Positions 1 through 12,560 of a DNA stretch of 64,000 nt are shown here, in pieces; within the stretch, counting starts at the first letter, position 1, and every line of letters begins with the position of its first letter. The notes beneath the pieces were generated by a model that searched no databases, was not told the origin of the DNA, and saw only the letters and a list, made by a program, of their open reading frames with translations. The DNA comes from Stenopsyche tienmushanensis. Lineage: Eukaryota; Arthropoda; Insecta; Trichoptera; Stenopsychidae. The stretch spans positions 434,001-498,000 of the forward strand of contig WACJ01000112.1 of NCBI GenBank assembly GCA_008973525.1, given 5' to 3'. The translations under genes were made by a program, and so were the position numbers.

Positions 1-3
1 AGC

Positions 4-601
4 ATTGCAATTAGGGAATCCAATTCCGAGCCAAAATTTCGATCCCGGGATTTCGAGATTGCATTGGTCCATCCCGGGATCAAGCTCGGGATCCCGGGAC
101 TGGGATTTTCAATAGTTTAAAAAAATACTTTGATAAATTTGATCAAAAATTACTAATAAGTCCATTTTTTTAATATAAAAATAGTATAATATATTACGGA
201 GGAATACAAAAAATCTGAATTCCGTATTTATTTTATTTCATATCGATATTCCCATCGTTAGAGTCGAGGTGTAGTAAATACATCACCGGTAAGGAAAGGC
301 TAAAATAACAATTTGAAAAACATATATGTACATACTGTATATATGTATACATAGATTAGACAGTTACAGCCCCTAGGCGTCGCCTAAGCTCGCCAATTAG
401 TAGTTAAGCCACTGTTTCCAAGCGTCCAGATTTCGGCGAGAATGTCTCGATTTAGTAGCCTTCATCGTGCTGGTGAGGTGTACGATTGCTGCTAGATAAA
501 AATGTCAATATCGAATTTTTCTGGATTACGTTTACTAATCCCGGAATTCATGAGTACCTAAAACTGTCCGGGATCCTGGGACTGGATTCCCTAATTGCAA
601 T
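4..601. mobile_element. hAT-type MITE with 8-bp target site duplication
   Basis: A non-autonomous DNA transposon of about 582 bp (12-593). The 8-mer ATTGCAAT flanks it at 4-11 and 594-601. Just inside are inverted ends, TAGGGAATCCA on the left and its complement on the right. An 8-bp duplication with TAGGG-type ends is typical of the hAT superfamily. ATTGCAAT is itself palindromic, so the duplication and the inverted repeat read alike. Near both ends are GGGATCC/CCCGGGA motifs that can pair. No transposase reading frame is present, so mobility would have needed an autonomous relative. Confidence 0.75.
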
Positions 602-612
602 ATTAAGTATAT

Positions 613-760
613 CATGTTTATTATAAGCAATTAGAACACGGTTACAGTCTTGTAGATATAAGACATTTATATAGTATTTATTTATAGGTTTCAAAGTTTA
701 TTATTAATATCGACAACAACATCATTGCGGTAGACTGCCGTTTTGCTTACTTACGTGCAA
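613..760 (+). repeat. Interspersed repeat, copy 1 (partner at 63.4 kb)
   Basis: This stretch resembles 63372-63512 in the same orientation. The best-conserved part is 718-760, where ACATCAT-GCGG-AGACTG-CGTTTTG-TTACTTAC recurs with a few substitutions. The family is unknown and no terminal repeats or reading frame were recognised. Confidence 0.5.
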
Positions 761-968
761 GAGAAAATGGATTTATCGATATGAATGTCGAGGATGTTTG
801 GTGGAAATGGAAGCTGAAATTGTCCAAAATTCAAATTTATAGATTTGGTCGGACAATTGAAGTTGAAAGCTAAAAGCGACGTTTTTACCGAAGGCTCTGA
901 AATCATAATATTTGTAAAATGCCATCGCTCAATGGTAATTAGTGCTGATGACGAAGAAGACCTTGTGT

Positions 969-3900
969 AATATTAATATGTAATGTTTTCGATCATTATT
1001 CGCGTACAAAATTAATATATTGTTGTTGTTATACTTTTGAAGCGTAATTTAGTTTTTTGTATTAGTTTTGTGTTTCATAGTATGTTAACGTCGTACGACG
1101 ATCGTTTCATGCAAAGATTGCTCGTATCTTTCATCCATATATTAATATAATATGATTTTTTTATTGCATATATTGAATATTTTGGATATTTTTTAGATGC
1201 ATTCTCACCGTTTTTATTTATTTTTTGTCATATCTTTATACATGCACCTGAATCGACTTGATCTAAGAACTTGTTTAAAACGCTTTCTTGATATCGTGAA
1301 TAATTTTGCATCTTCTAAATCGCTGATAGATTTGCTTTCGACTCAAGGATAAAATGATAATGAATTGTTTATCAATTTTGCATTTTTAAAGTTTCTATCG
1401 CATTAAAATTTGGGTTAATTGGGCACATAGTTTTATATTTGAGTCGTTTCAAATGCTAATATTGCTATTTATAATTCTTCTGTATGCTTTTTTCCTACTA
1501 GTTTCTTAACCTCGATAACGATTTTTTGCTGTGCATCAAATCGTAGCGTTTTTCTGATTATTCAGAGCATTGTAACGGAGGCTGATAATATCTGTGAGTA
1601 CTTTATCACACCAAGAATTGAGAAGCTCAGGGTGAGCATTATTATCATTGGTTTATTCTTTGTTCGGTTGATTTGCTTATGAGTCGAAATAAGCAAAAAT
1701 ACACTTGGTATACATCAAAATAAGAGGTGATCAGTTGCTTGTGGTTAGCCACACCAATAAGACATATAATATTAATATCCATAATATTATATCATAGTGA
1801 TATTGTGATTCTTGTCTCCGATCGAGGGTGGATAGTCTCCTGATTATCTGCTAAGAAAACCGTCCGTCGATTGGTTAATTATAAACGTTTTATCAGTTAA
1901 CCTTAATTTTATTAAAAATAACTTCAATTTAAGTTCAATGTTAAAAAAAACTATTAAAGATTTTAGATAAAACTAGTTTTATCTCATTTTTAAAGCATTG
2001 TTTTTGATAAAATAAACAACCGTCTGAAATATTTAGATCCTATCTTTATTTCTTGTATACCCTACTAATGTATGTTAAATGTAGTATTTAAATTGCGAAT
2101 TTATTTGCGATTAGATTAATTAAATTTTAAAATAAAGCCCATATTCTACACTTTGCAGCCAATTCCTCTATCGATTGATATTTTTGTACGACTTCCATTG
2201 GCATCTTCTTTCCCATATGTAGAATAGATGCATTTGTATTTTAAGGTTTCGTGATCTTTCCACACCGTTGGTTAAATGGTTCATGGCATTTTTTGGTTAT
2301 TTGGGTACGCATTTTGGTTCCATGATATGCTTCGAGGTCTTGCAAGACGTTTGTTATGCGTCGTAAGTCTCTTCGTGTTATCGTCGTGAACTTGGTTTTA
2401 TTTCGGCACACGCAAGATGTCTTCCTCGATTTCTAAATTACCCTGTGTCGTATAAGCACTTAATAATGTATATTGTAGCGAATTTTTATGCAGATTGTTG
2501 TTGGAGCCAATTTGATATTTGGCGGGAAATTACATTATGAATTTGTGGTGCAAAAATGTGACCTGAGTAGGTATTTGCCATTCAATGACAACTCACTGCT
2601 CTAAATGATTCTTTGATCGTTATTTTTGCTTGTCTTTTATTTGTGCTTATTAATTTTACTTTTTCATTTGAACATTTTCTAATAAATGGGATCTGTTTTA
2701 ATCCGGTTATTTGGTGGTTGATTTCAGAATCTTGCTCTATTGATTCTTCAGGCTATCATTGTTCAAATGTCTGGAAATTCTGCTGAACATATTAACTGAG
2801 CACTGTTTTGACCGGAAAATATATTCAAGCATCACATTGCTCTTATCTAGATTAATTGATTCGATTTGCAGAATCCTCCAATCTTGATCGAACATTTCCT
2901 TTATATTGTATTTAAAATGGTCTTTGTATCGGATTTATAGATTGTTTTGGTTCTTATATTATCGATATAATTGAATTTTAAGTAACCCGTTTCCGAATTA
3001 TCACCTCGTCAAAAATCGCTGCTGGGAATCATCTTATAATCTGATATCTGTCGAAAATATTTGCACGGATTTTGGACCCATTGTTGTATCATTTATATCT
3101 GCGGCATCTTATCGGGACATAGCAACATTCGGATTCGAATATGTCATTTTTCACGTTTTTCGCGGTTAGGGATGTGCACTTTGAGCATCTGGGCTCTTTC
3201 AAGGTCACGAAAATTGCATAGCACACGGTGACGAGAGATGCATTATCCGAATGCATCGGATTTTGATTGGTAGAGAAATCGATCGAGATTCATTCTAATT
3301 ATTTAATAAGACTCGTTCGATAGTGACCCATTATCTATATATTTGTAAACATTATCGCTAGACGCGTAAGTTGTGGATTTATTAGCTTCCTAACGGTCGT
3401 CTGAATAGTACTGATGTACAAAATAGGTGATCGCTGTCACTTTGAAATAGTTTTTTTTGTTCAATCAAGAATGAAGCAAGTTAACCTGACGCTCATGAAG
3501 TCAAGTTAACTTTTTTGATTGTTTTAATCGGTAATATTCACTACAGACGCGTGGAATAAAGACTTGCAGGCGCTGTGTTCGTTGACAGTTTCATAGATGT
3601 CTTGTTTCTTGGAATTCATCCTTGTTTTCGGTGTGATCTATTGGTTATTCAATAAAAGGTGAGTGCTTCTTACATATGTTATACGGTAATGAAAGTGATA
3701 TTAGTCAGTGCCTTTTGGTGAATTTCTATCGAATCCCTTAAACATCCATTGGCTACATGCAAAGCAAGTTTTTATTCTTACAGTAAAATTTTATAAATTC
3801 AAACTGCCTTATATCACTTTCATAATCATCAATACGTCCAACCAGCATGCATGACATTCGTAACAAAATCAGGCGATCCAATTATTTTGCTATTAATTAT

Positions 3901-6300
3901 AATCTTAAATAGTGACATCAAATCGACATTGGTTTGATAAATATTTTAATTATTAATATTGCTGGTTATCTTACTTATCTCTGCTATTATGCTTACGTCT
4001 TGGAACGAGCCCGCTGCCAATTTTAGTTTATCTATTGATTTTTAAATAACTATATATATATTCAAGTGGAATTCAGTCAGTCTTTAACATTATTTTGATT
4101 TGCTAGGTTTATGTTAGCATATTGGCTCTAAAATCTGCTGGAGATGCGATTGGTGATCATATGAAAAGCATGTCAAAATGTTAGACAATCATTCCAAATA
4201 AAAGACCGCGAAAAGCTTATTTTAATTTTAAATTCAAGTGATAGAAAATTCTAAAAAATGACTCAGTGCTTATCTTGCCCATATTGTCTGATTGTCATAA
4301 TTGGCATTTTTTTCTGCACCTTAATCAATGTTTTACTTCCGTATCTCGATATAAAATACTTAACCGAAGATCACCACCGGGTCATGTCGTGTTTTATTTT
4401 ATTTTACTTATTTGACAGAATTATACTTATGAACATGAATTATAATTATTGTGCGAAGAAAGTTCTGTAATCTCGCATAAACTTTGTTCTCTATAGTAAT
4501 AGTATTTTTTTAAATCATCCGGTATGAATAATTCATCTGAGATTTTTCTTCAACACGTTATAGATGAGATAAAGATTTGAAACATCGTCGAATTGACATT
4601 AAAATAATATAATTTTGCTACATGCAAAAACGTATTTATCTTGAACGAATTTACCTAATCTGATCTTCTTATCTTATTTAAATTACATTCGGAATACAAT
4701 GGAAAACCATCATCTATGGAAAATTGGCGCTGCTGATTGGGTGGATATAATTATATAGGATCATATAGATGATTGATGATTTACAAAGTCTACCATAGCA
4801 TGACATTGAAAATTTGACCCAATGATAGATGCAGTTCATTTATGATTTTCTTTATGTTCGTTTTGATATTTTTGTGATGCATTTTATCTCATATTTTTTG
4901 AAGCGTATAATGATTTTCTTTTGCGTCTAGATTTCCATATACATCTGAATATGCTCATATTAATTTATAATTCGTGAGGTAAAGTGTTTTTTATGTCGGG
5001 GATATGCCATTAGATGAGCGCTTTAATTCTAGCAAGGAAAATGAATATATGTAATATATTTTTCTGTTATAAATATTCTGGTATAAATACGTCAAAAATA
5101 TATGCTTTCTTTTCGGCATCTCCGGTCAAAAAAATAGGTATTATTAACACTACCGTGGCCGCATCAAAATTTCTTCAAAAATTTCACTGACTCTCTTAAA
5201 AGATCAGACCATTGAATGTAGTCCTTCAAATAGATGCAGCATCAGTAATTGCCGACATAAAAAAAATAATTCACAGTATTCATTGATTACTGATGTATAT
5301 GCTGCATTACCGGCCATGAACGGTCGGCGCGATTATGATGCATATGTGGCATCATGCGACCACCAATGATAGAACCCGCGATGATGCAAGATATGCATCA
5401 CCGGCCACGAAAGTGTTAATTTGGCCGTTTGTTAAATCTTCATGTGTTATTATGTCGTGCGTTGCTTCAGACTGCGGATGGGATTCTCAGTATATAATAA
5501 CCTTTCAATTCAGGGTTCAATTGGATTTATTATCATACAAAGCCTCGATTATTTTATCCCAGTGGCATCTTTATTGCGAAATTTTCGCGATGTGATCCGA
5601 ATAATTAAATTCACGGTCGTTTTCGCCTAATGGAGGTCTATTTACGGTCGATTTTGACCTACGCAATTCTGCCGGGACAATATTAATTCGACTCGGAATC
5701 GAACGCGTTTTCCTATTATATAAGGCTCGGAGGCAATTATATCGACATAATTATGTTTGGCTCGTAAATATCGTTTCCGTGTGTTGCAATGTAGGGTTGT
5801 TACATCGACGGTCATTTTAAAATTAAATCTTTCAACAAAATAAGACTCTGTCTGACGCAGCTCAATCGTCTGGACGTTCCATCAGATTTTGCTTTTCTCC
5901 AATCAAGTTATATATTGTCGCATAAAAGCATCTGCAAATTGTTCAATTGACGCTTTAATACCATCCTCATTTGTTGTGTTGTAAGAGGAGACCATATTCA
6001 CTTTCAAAAGAGTAGTTGTGCGTTTTATTCGATAACCAATGCTGCTAAAACTTTCACATTTTTTGCCTAAATGTTTGGAAATGTTTGCGACTCGTGAGTT
6101 TTCTAATGATGACTTTGAAAGAAGTAAACATATGATTTGTTTCCGGACTATCGGCACGGTATTATGTTGCAAAATCTGGTTATTTTAATTGTATGCCACT
6201 TACGAAACATTTTTTACTGTTAATGCAACCACTCAACTCTTTTTAAACCTGATCCATTTGATCGAGCCGATCGTTTAATATTTCACGGTAAAAACTCCAA
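969..6300. other. Gene-free AT-rich stretch
   Basis: No supported exon, RNA gene or recognisable transposon was found here. The short reading frames (for example 4258-4470, 5335-5595 and 5903-6172 on the minus strand) have AT-driven composition and no domain. It may be intergenic, or part of a 5' untranslated intron of the acyltransferase downstream. Confidence 0.4.
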
Positions 6301-6306
6301 GCAAAC

Positions 6307-6418
6307 AATTAACACATTGCCTGCGGGAGCAGAGAATCATCATCATTCGCTGCCACTCGCAGAATGTGGGAGAAGATAATCTCTTCTTCGTAAATATTAC
6401 ACGCTGAAAGCGGAAGAT
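6307..6418 (+). repeat. Interspersed repeat pair, copy A
   Basis: This resembles 12357-12453 in the same orientation: AACACATTG, a two-base variable position, TGCGGGA-CAGA, then a diverged middle and GAAAGCGGA/AAAAGCGGA. It is a decayed repeat of unknown family. I see no coding signal. Confidence 0.4.
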
Positions 6419-8540
6419 ATTATTAAAGACATTCTAATTTTTAAATTTTAAAATATTTTTTCCATACACTAACATCTTAGTATTTGTTTAAGACGAGACT
6501 CAAACACACATCTGGTTGACAAATTCATGCATAACTTTATTTTGTATAGCGTTATCGACGTTAGTTTTGGTTCTGGAGCTATTTGAAACGGTAATTTTGC
6601 GATATCGGCTTTTGAAAGCGTAAATATTTTTGGTTAAGAATTCTGTTTTTCTCGTTATTCTTATGTAAAATGTTGATATTTTAAAATCCCTTTTTTAACT
6701 CTGCACTCGAGAACTTTTTCGTTCTGGTGATCTAACATTTAAAGACGATTTTGATTAAGATATCACTCAATAAGTTCGTTGGATTTTTTTAAATTAATTA
6801 AAATCTGTTAAAAGTTTTACAAAATAATTAGATTTATTGATGTTGACACCCACATCACCTCCTAAAATAGTAGTTCCTGTGTTATCCCTGGTAGTCAAAT
6901 AAGTCTTTTAACTTTCCACACCAAAAGTAGATTGTTACCTCTTTGATAAGCTACTATGGATTTTTTTAAGAATTGTGTTTTTTATTTCGTTTGATAATTA
7001 ATTTCTATCCGTTAGAAACATCCCCGAATGAGTGCAAAAGGTTAAACATTTTAGTATAATTTGATACCTCAATATTGAATGTGTGGCGAACCAAATAACC
7101 CCGCAAGCGAAGTGTTAATAAATTTTATGGATTTAATCATTGTGTAGTAGATATGTATAGATCTTACCAAATCTCTTTAACTTTATCTTTTTTATCGTTC
7201 GGGATCCTTGTGTTTTGAGAAAAAAAGATATTTCTATTTATGTACTTAGAGCCAATAAAATAGGTTTGGACAGACTTAGATATTTTTTCATAGGATTTGT
7301 ACAAGATATCACGCTTTTCTTCATGTTCTGTAAAGAATTTTTAATCCTTTTGCTTCATAAAATAATTTATTATATTTCTTACGCTGACTTGTATTTTTAC
7401 CTGTATCGTAAGAAATCCTTTTTGCATCATATATTTGGAAAATCCTATATTTTTCTATTGCCTGTGTTGTAGAAAATGTTTTCGAACTATGTTTGTAAAA
7501 ACCAGATTATTATATTTCGTTTATTTAGCGTTTTGATTGTTGACCATGTTGATTTTATTGGGAAGGGTTTATTGAAGTATATAGAGTCAAGTTTCTCTTA
7601 TCCTCACAAATGTTAGGTCACAAAGATCTACATGACGTTCAAGAACTGCAGTTTAGAATCGCTTCTACACTCAAGCTATGGATTTAATTACACATTTATT
7701 TCTGTAATTTCTCTTATGAATCGAAATTCGCAGGGGTTCGACTATAAATAATTGTGATATATCGTATCATTTTATTGTGTCCGATAATTATCGACAATCT
7801 GATTGTTGGTATCTGTTATTTTTGTCATTGTACATAAAGACGTACGTACAAATGATATTTCCTTAATTGGCAACATTCGATATAAATGCGAAGTATTGCA
7901 AATTTTAGCAACATAATGTTTTATGAAATGAGCTTGCTTCGTTTGACAATGACATTGAAAATGCCCGTTTTAAACAGGTTAGTGACGAATGGTCAGTATG
8001 TCTGAAAAGTGAAAGTCGACAATGAAATTTCTCATTCATTCATTTATAAGGTTAATAAATGGCATACGAGTCGTGTCAAATTTCATATATCCCATTACAA
8101 ATACATACTTTATATCTATTTTATTCGTAACTTTCACTTGGTCCATCGATAGAAATGAAGATGCAGAATTATTTGTTATATACGTCTAATGTCATCCAAA
8201 GAATATGTAATCTGTGTGTATAAATGCGTATATAAAAAACTCAAATACGTGTAGAAAAAAAAGTGAGATTAAAACTTCAATCACGGTTTGCCTTGACTTA
8301 TCACCATTTACGCGCGATTTGTGACACATAGGCACATATAAAATCGATTAATGGCACAATGACTTTTATTACGGCGCATAAATTGTATTCACTTTGACAT
8401 CTTGTCTCTTTTTTATATTAACCCCGGTGCCTGTTTATCATTTATCAGTCGTTGATATTTCCGCGGGAACGCTTGCAAATATTAAATTCATTATTATACG
8501 ACGTCTGATATGGCGTTCCATATAAGCTATCGTCATGGAT
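6419..8540. other. Gene-free AT-rich stretch with one mariner-end-like motif
   Basis: No gene is recognised. At about 6764-6790 the sequence TCACTCAATAAGTTCGT followed by GGATTTTTTT matches 32923-32950 and resembles the ends of the mariner copy at 24 kb, so it may be a stray mariner terminal repeat. The 85-aa frame at 7215-7472 is hydrophobic low-complexity AT sequence and is not accepted as a gene. Confidence 0.3.
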
Positions 8541-8542
8541 AG

Positions 8543-9003
8543 ACCATATCATTATATTCCAGCCACAAACAGTCCATTACAGAATTAGGGTTTCTTCAAT
8601 ATTCATTCACAGGAAGTGATTACATCCAATTCGTCTATCATACATTCACCTTCTCGTTCGCTCAATATTGAAGATAGCACGATCTCCGAGCTTCATTTAA
8701 AACGTTCATCCAGCGGGCCACCTGGATGAACGTGTCGAAGGACGCTTTTGCGATAGAGAGTGTGGGAATGGTCGCATTTGCGATAGAGAGTGTAGTTGTT
8801 CCTGGTTACGTTAATCCAGGTGACCTCCTGGGTGAGTGTTCTAAATGAAATTCGAAGGTCATGCTACCTTCTATATTGAGCGAATGAGGAGGTGAATGTA
8901 TGAGGCAGACGAGATGGGACGCAAACCCTTTCTGTGAATGAATATTGAAGTCCCTAGTTTTCCAGTGGACAGTTTGTGGCTGCACTATGGTGTTGGTGGA
9001 AAC
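8543..9003. mobile_element. Long inverted-repeat (foldback/MITE-like) element
   Basis: The segments 8543-8712 and 8813-9003 are diverged reverse complements of each other, around a loop of about 100 bp. Shared blocks include the motif around GCCACAAAC-GTCCA, CTTCAATATTCATTCACAG, CATACATTCACCT, TTCGCTCAATAT and CCACCTGG/TCACCTGG. The loop contains two copies of TTTGCGATAGAGAGTGT. A single arm-like copy recurs at 28945-29145. No transposase is encoded. The arms look like those of a foldback or long-TIR MITE family; superfamily not determined. Confidence 0.6.
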
Positions 9004-9399
9004 TATTAACATCGTCTTTAAATACAATAGAATTAATATTAATTGTGATTCCAATGTCACATGTTTCCATTAAATCACGAGCAATTAATGGGGATAGAAG
9101 AATTTAGACCTAAAAATGGGCTATAGGTCAAAAAAAAGTTCATAGCGTACAAGGTCCAAAATATAAATCAATGCACATCAAAGGTGAAGCTCTGTTAATA
9201 AATGATTGATTAGTACGTCGCTCCTGAATATTGATTTGTTTAAAATCATTACATCGCCAAATGTATTATCGGTTGCTTATAAGCGCTTATAAGGGTAACA
9301 AATTTTAAATATGCTATTAAATTTTTAAAAGTTTTTTACAATATTTTCTATGGAAGCATTGCCGACCACTTTGATATGATATATCGAGCGTATGCACGC

Positions 9400-9470
9400 T
9401 TTTAAAAATGTGGTCGCTGACCACACCTCGTATAGATTTGAGCCCAAGATGATTGAGTTACGAGCGTGTT
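9400..9470 (-). repeat. tRNA-derived SINE fragment (minus copy)
   Basis: Read on the minus strand it gives CTCGTAACTCAATCATCTTG followed by GGCTCAAATCTA, which resembles an RNA polymerase III B box (GGTTCRANNCC). The plus-strand copy at 12487-12560 shares the same core. A TTAACCCTTT string at its edge recalls a piggyBac-type end but has no partner. Confidence 0.4.
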
Positions 9471-9687
9471 AACCCTTTATGACTGGGCATTTTTATTTTG
9501 TACATGTCTTTTTGTGGTGCCGTTGTAGGCTATCTCCATATTTTTCTATGGATAAATATTTTGATGTGATGAGCACTCATGCTAGCTAGGATAGGATATT
9601 TGAATAGGATTTTAAGTCATTCATTGGCTAAAAAAAAGCTAAACTTTATATTTATTTAAGCGTATTAAACGCGTTTTTATACAACAA

Positions 9688-9727
9688 CTTAACGGTCTTG
9701 TTAACGCGGGTTAACAAGACCGTTAAG
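9688..9727. repeat. Perfect 18-bp inverted repeat with 4-bp loop
   Basis: The left arm CTTAACGGTCTTGTTAAC (9688-9705) is followed by GCGG and the exact reverse complement (9710-9727). A perfect 18-bp stem in otherwise AT-rich intergenic DNA is unlikely by chance. It could be the centre of a small palindromic MITE. It lacks a T-run that would suggest a polymerase III terminator. Confidence 0.8.
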
Positions 9728-12356
9728 AAAGGTTAAGAACCGCTGTTTTACCTTTTCCCTTACCGTGCTAAAACACTCGTGCGCCACCATGATGTCTATT
9801 TTGTACACCGTTGAAATTCTGAAAAAATCTGAAACTTGTATCTATTATGCACATGTACATTTATCATCCCTTGAGGGTTTGCCGCATGAGCTGGTGTTTA
9901 TAATCTACCTAAAGTAAAAACTTATAAAAAGTAATATAATTTACAGTTAGTATCTCGATTCAAATAATATGAATGCATTTAATGTAATAACTGCATTTTT
10001 TGTTATTGAAAATGAGTGTTTATTGACGGAAAATTACGTATTTTTGTAACAAAACACCTTACTTTTACTGAGAAAACTACTTTATTGATAATTTATTTTG
10101 TTTTTATTCAATAAATGTTTACATTTGGTTCTTCTAAATACACTTTTTTATTCAAAATTTTTCTTTAATACAGAGAGTTGTATTTTATTAAGTTTTTTGT
10201 CTGTGTTTATATGAATCATTACAGGGATTCTTTGTGTTAAGGTTTTCAGCTCAGAAATGGACATCTCGCCATTCGGTTATTTTTAGTAAAATTACCATTT
10301 ATTTGAAGTGGTCCTTGTCGTATCGTGGACTACTTGTGCTTTGATAAGATAATAGTTTTACATGTATCGCGAGATTGAAGGCCTTCAATATGGTTATCTA
10401 ATTTAGTAAATATTTGTTAATAAAATACTGTATCTATTGGTTTTTTTTATTAGGAGCATTAGAAGTTGCCGGACTTTTGTGTGTGGAATTCAAAGTAAAA
10501 ATCCAGTTCATTTGGCTTGATTGAGTGTTAAACATTCGATGTTGGCTGTATAAATAAGTGCGTTCATATTTGCTAAAATTATAATATTCATATGGCATTG
10601 TTCTTTGGTGCAAATAGACAATTCAGCCGCTTTTAGGTATACTTATATTTTTGTCGTTTAATTTAATTATTTTTAGTCTCGTGAATCATAATTTGTCTTG
10701 ACACTTTTTACATATGCATTGCGGAAATGAAAATGATTTTATTCAAGAAATCTTCCACAGAATTGACCTAAAACCTGTTAAAGGTTAAATTGATTATTTT
10801 ACAGTATTATCGACACGTGCCATATCGAATCGCAATAACAAGATCACACGTTAGGGGTTAAAGTGTTAAACAGGTCATGCAGATTAGGTTGCTGCATCTT
10901 TGCCGCCGTTGAAATGACGACCGATAACGGAAAATTTTCAAGATTTTTCATCATTTTTGTGTTCGAATCAAAAAAGATGTTTACAAACAACGATTTGTAA
11001 TGTTGAAAGATTTTCGCGGATTATCGCAAAGGATCGATCATAAAGGATACAATCTTCATTGTTTTCTCGGTTCAATGTCAAACATGTCAATGCTTTGAAC
11101 GATTATTTTTTTTGTACCGATTGACCTTTTCTTATCGTATAATCTGAAAGCTGACCGACGAGATAAAAATATGCATGTGAACAATTTGGTCCAGCGTGAT
11201 TCCGATACTTCAGCTGAAGAAATTCTTGCTGAGATATTGAGTCGTTATCTTCTCCAATTTGAACCTATCACCTATCGCTATCGCCATCGAACTGCATCGT
11301 GATTTCTTTTATTTCAGCCAAACACTACGTCATTCTCAAGAATTTATATTTTTATACTTTAAACCGCATACGCAGGCCCATGATTATACTGGATTTTCGT
11401 GTATTAAATCATGTTGTCACGAGATCTATTGTTTTACGACGATAAGACCCAGTGATTCAGTTGCTTGATTTGTTACAAAGTATATTTGCTTAATTGGTTG
11501 TCTTATGTGCTAATCCAGTGGATTTTTTTTAAAATCAAGTCAATCTATTTTTTCATGGGGAAATCTGCACATTTGTCGATGTAAATTGGATCATAAAAGA
11601 TTGACGCGTAATCAAATTAGGATTTGTTTGCAATCAATATTTTAATGTGAATGATATAATAACTTTGCTTAAAAATCATAAAAAAATGAAACCTGGACTC
11701 TTAATGCGGCTTAAATCATGACCTGAGCAGGTTCGTTGCTTTCTTGTGACCACTCAGAAGCTGAATGATTTATGTATATTCAATTTTAATGTTTTTTATT
11801 GTGTGTATTTTTAATGCTTATTACTTATCATTACCTCTATTTTTTATTGTACTTGGAGCACAGTTTCACAATCTTCTTTTATTTCGGCACGCGAATCAAA
11901 TTATAAAATCAGCGCTGCACAATTACTCCAATTAAACCGAATTTGGAAAACAATTTCTCTTTTCTTTATATTATAAGAAGTCATTATAGGCCACTTTTTG
12001 AATGCTTCTTCCAGCGTACGAAAGACAGCACTATTACAACCGGCCTTATCAGAGTGTCCTTTATGAAGGCAGACTTGTAGCTTTAAAGGTTTCATACCTT
12101 ATTATAATAATTCCTTGTATTTTTATCAAAAGTGAAAGTAGATGATTTTCTGTCATCTTGCGCAATGTTATTGCTCAACTCCGATACTTTCAATTGTTGC
12201 AATTAGATTGCAAACGAATTCAACGTCCTCTTAAGGAGCCTAAACGATGATTAGATATTTATATATCCAACGTGTAAATCAAGTGAGGTGTATATATTTA
12301 TTCTTAAGATACACTTGCTATCGATTAATTCGTCAAATTATAACGGTTCACATTGC
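9728..12356. other. Gene-free stretch
   Basis: No exon, domain or recognisable transposon was found. Short frames at 11259-11468 and 11901-12095 (minus) show no domain, signal peptide or splice context that would support them. Confidence 0.35.
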
Positions 12357-12453
12357 TTAACACATTGTTTGCGGGAACAGATAATTACTATCTTTCGCTA
12401 CCGCTTATTGAAGGTAATCGTTACTTTGTAAAGTTTATAAGTTTAAAAGCGGA
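12357..12453 (+). repeat. Interspersed repeat pair, copy B
   Basis: Diverged second copy of the repeat at 6307-6418; AACACATTG and TGCGGGAACAGA are the best-conserved parts. Family unknown. Confidence 0.4.
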
Positions 12454-12486
12454 CGACAAACATTTCGATGATATATTACGTAGTAG

Positions 12487-12560
12487 GTAGTCCCGCGGTT
12501 AAGCGGTTGGAATCGTAACTCAATCATCTTGTTTTCTAATCTACAGATGTGGCTGTGATA
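12487..12560 (+). repeat. tRNA-derived SINE fragment (plus copy)
   Basis: TAGTCCCGCGGTTAAGCG resembles the polymerase III A box of a Ser/Leu-type tRNA. The core AATCGTAACTCAATCATCTTG is shared with the minus copy at 9400-9470, and a degraded B-box position (TTTTCTAATCT) follows. It cannot fold into a complete tRNA, so a SINE remnant is the better reading. Confidence 0.45.

Noticed and set aside
761..968. Coding-looking tail (reads CHRSMVISADDEEDLV before a stop near 968)
   Set aside because: The frame upstream is broken, no domain is recognisable and there is no splice context. It may be debris of a small gene in a repeat, but it is not supportable as a gene.
9469..9484. TTAACCCTTT resembling a piggyBac end
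   Set aside because: No matching inverted end with a TTAA duplication at a plausible distance was found. A similar string at 28188 is likewise alone.
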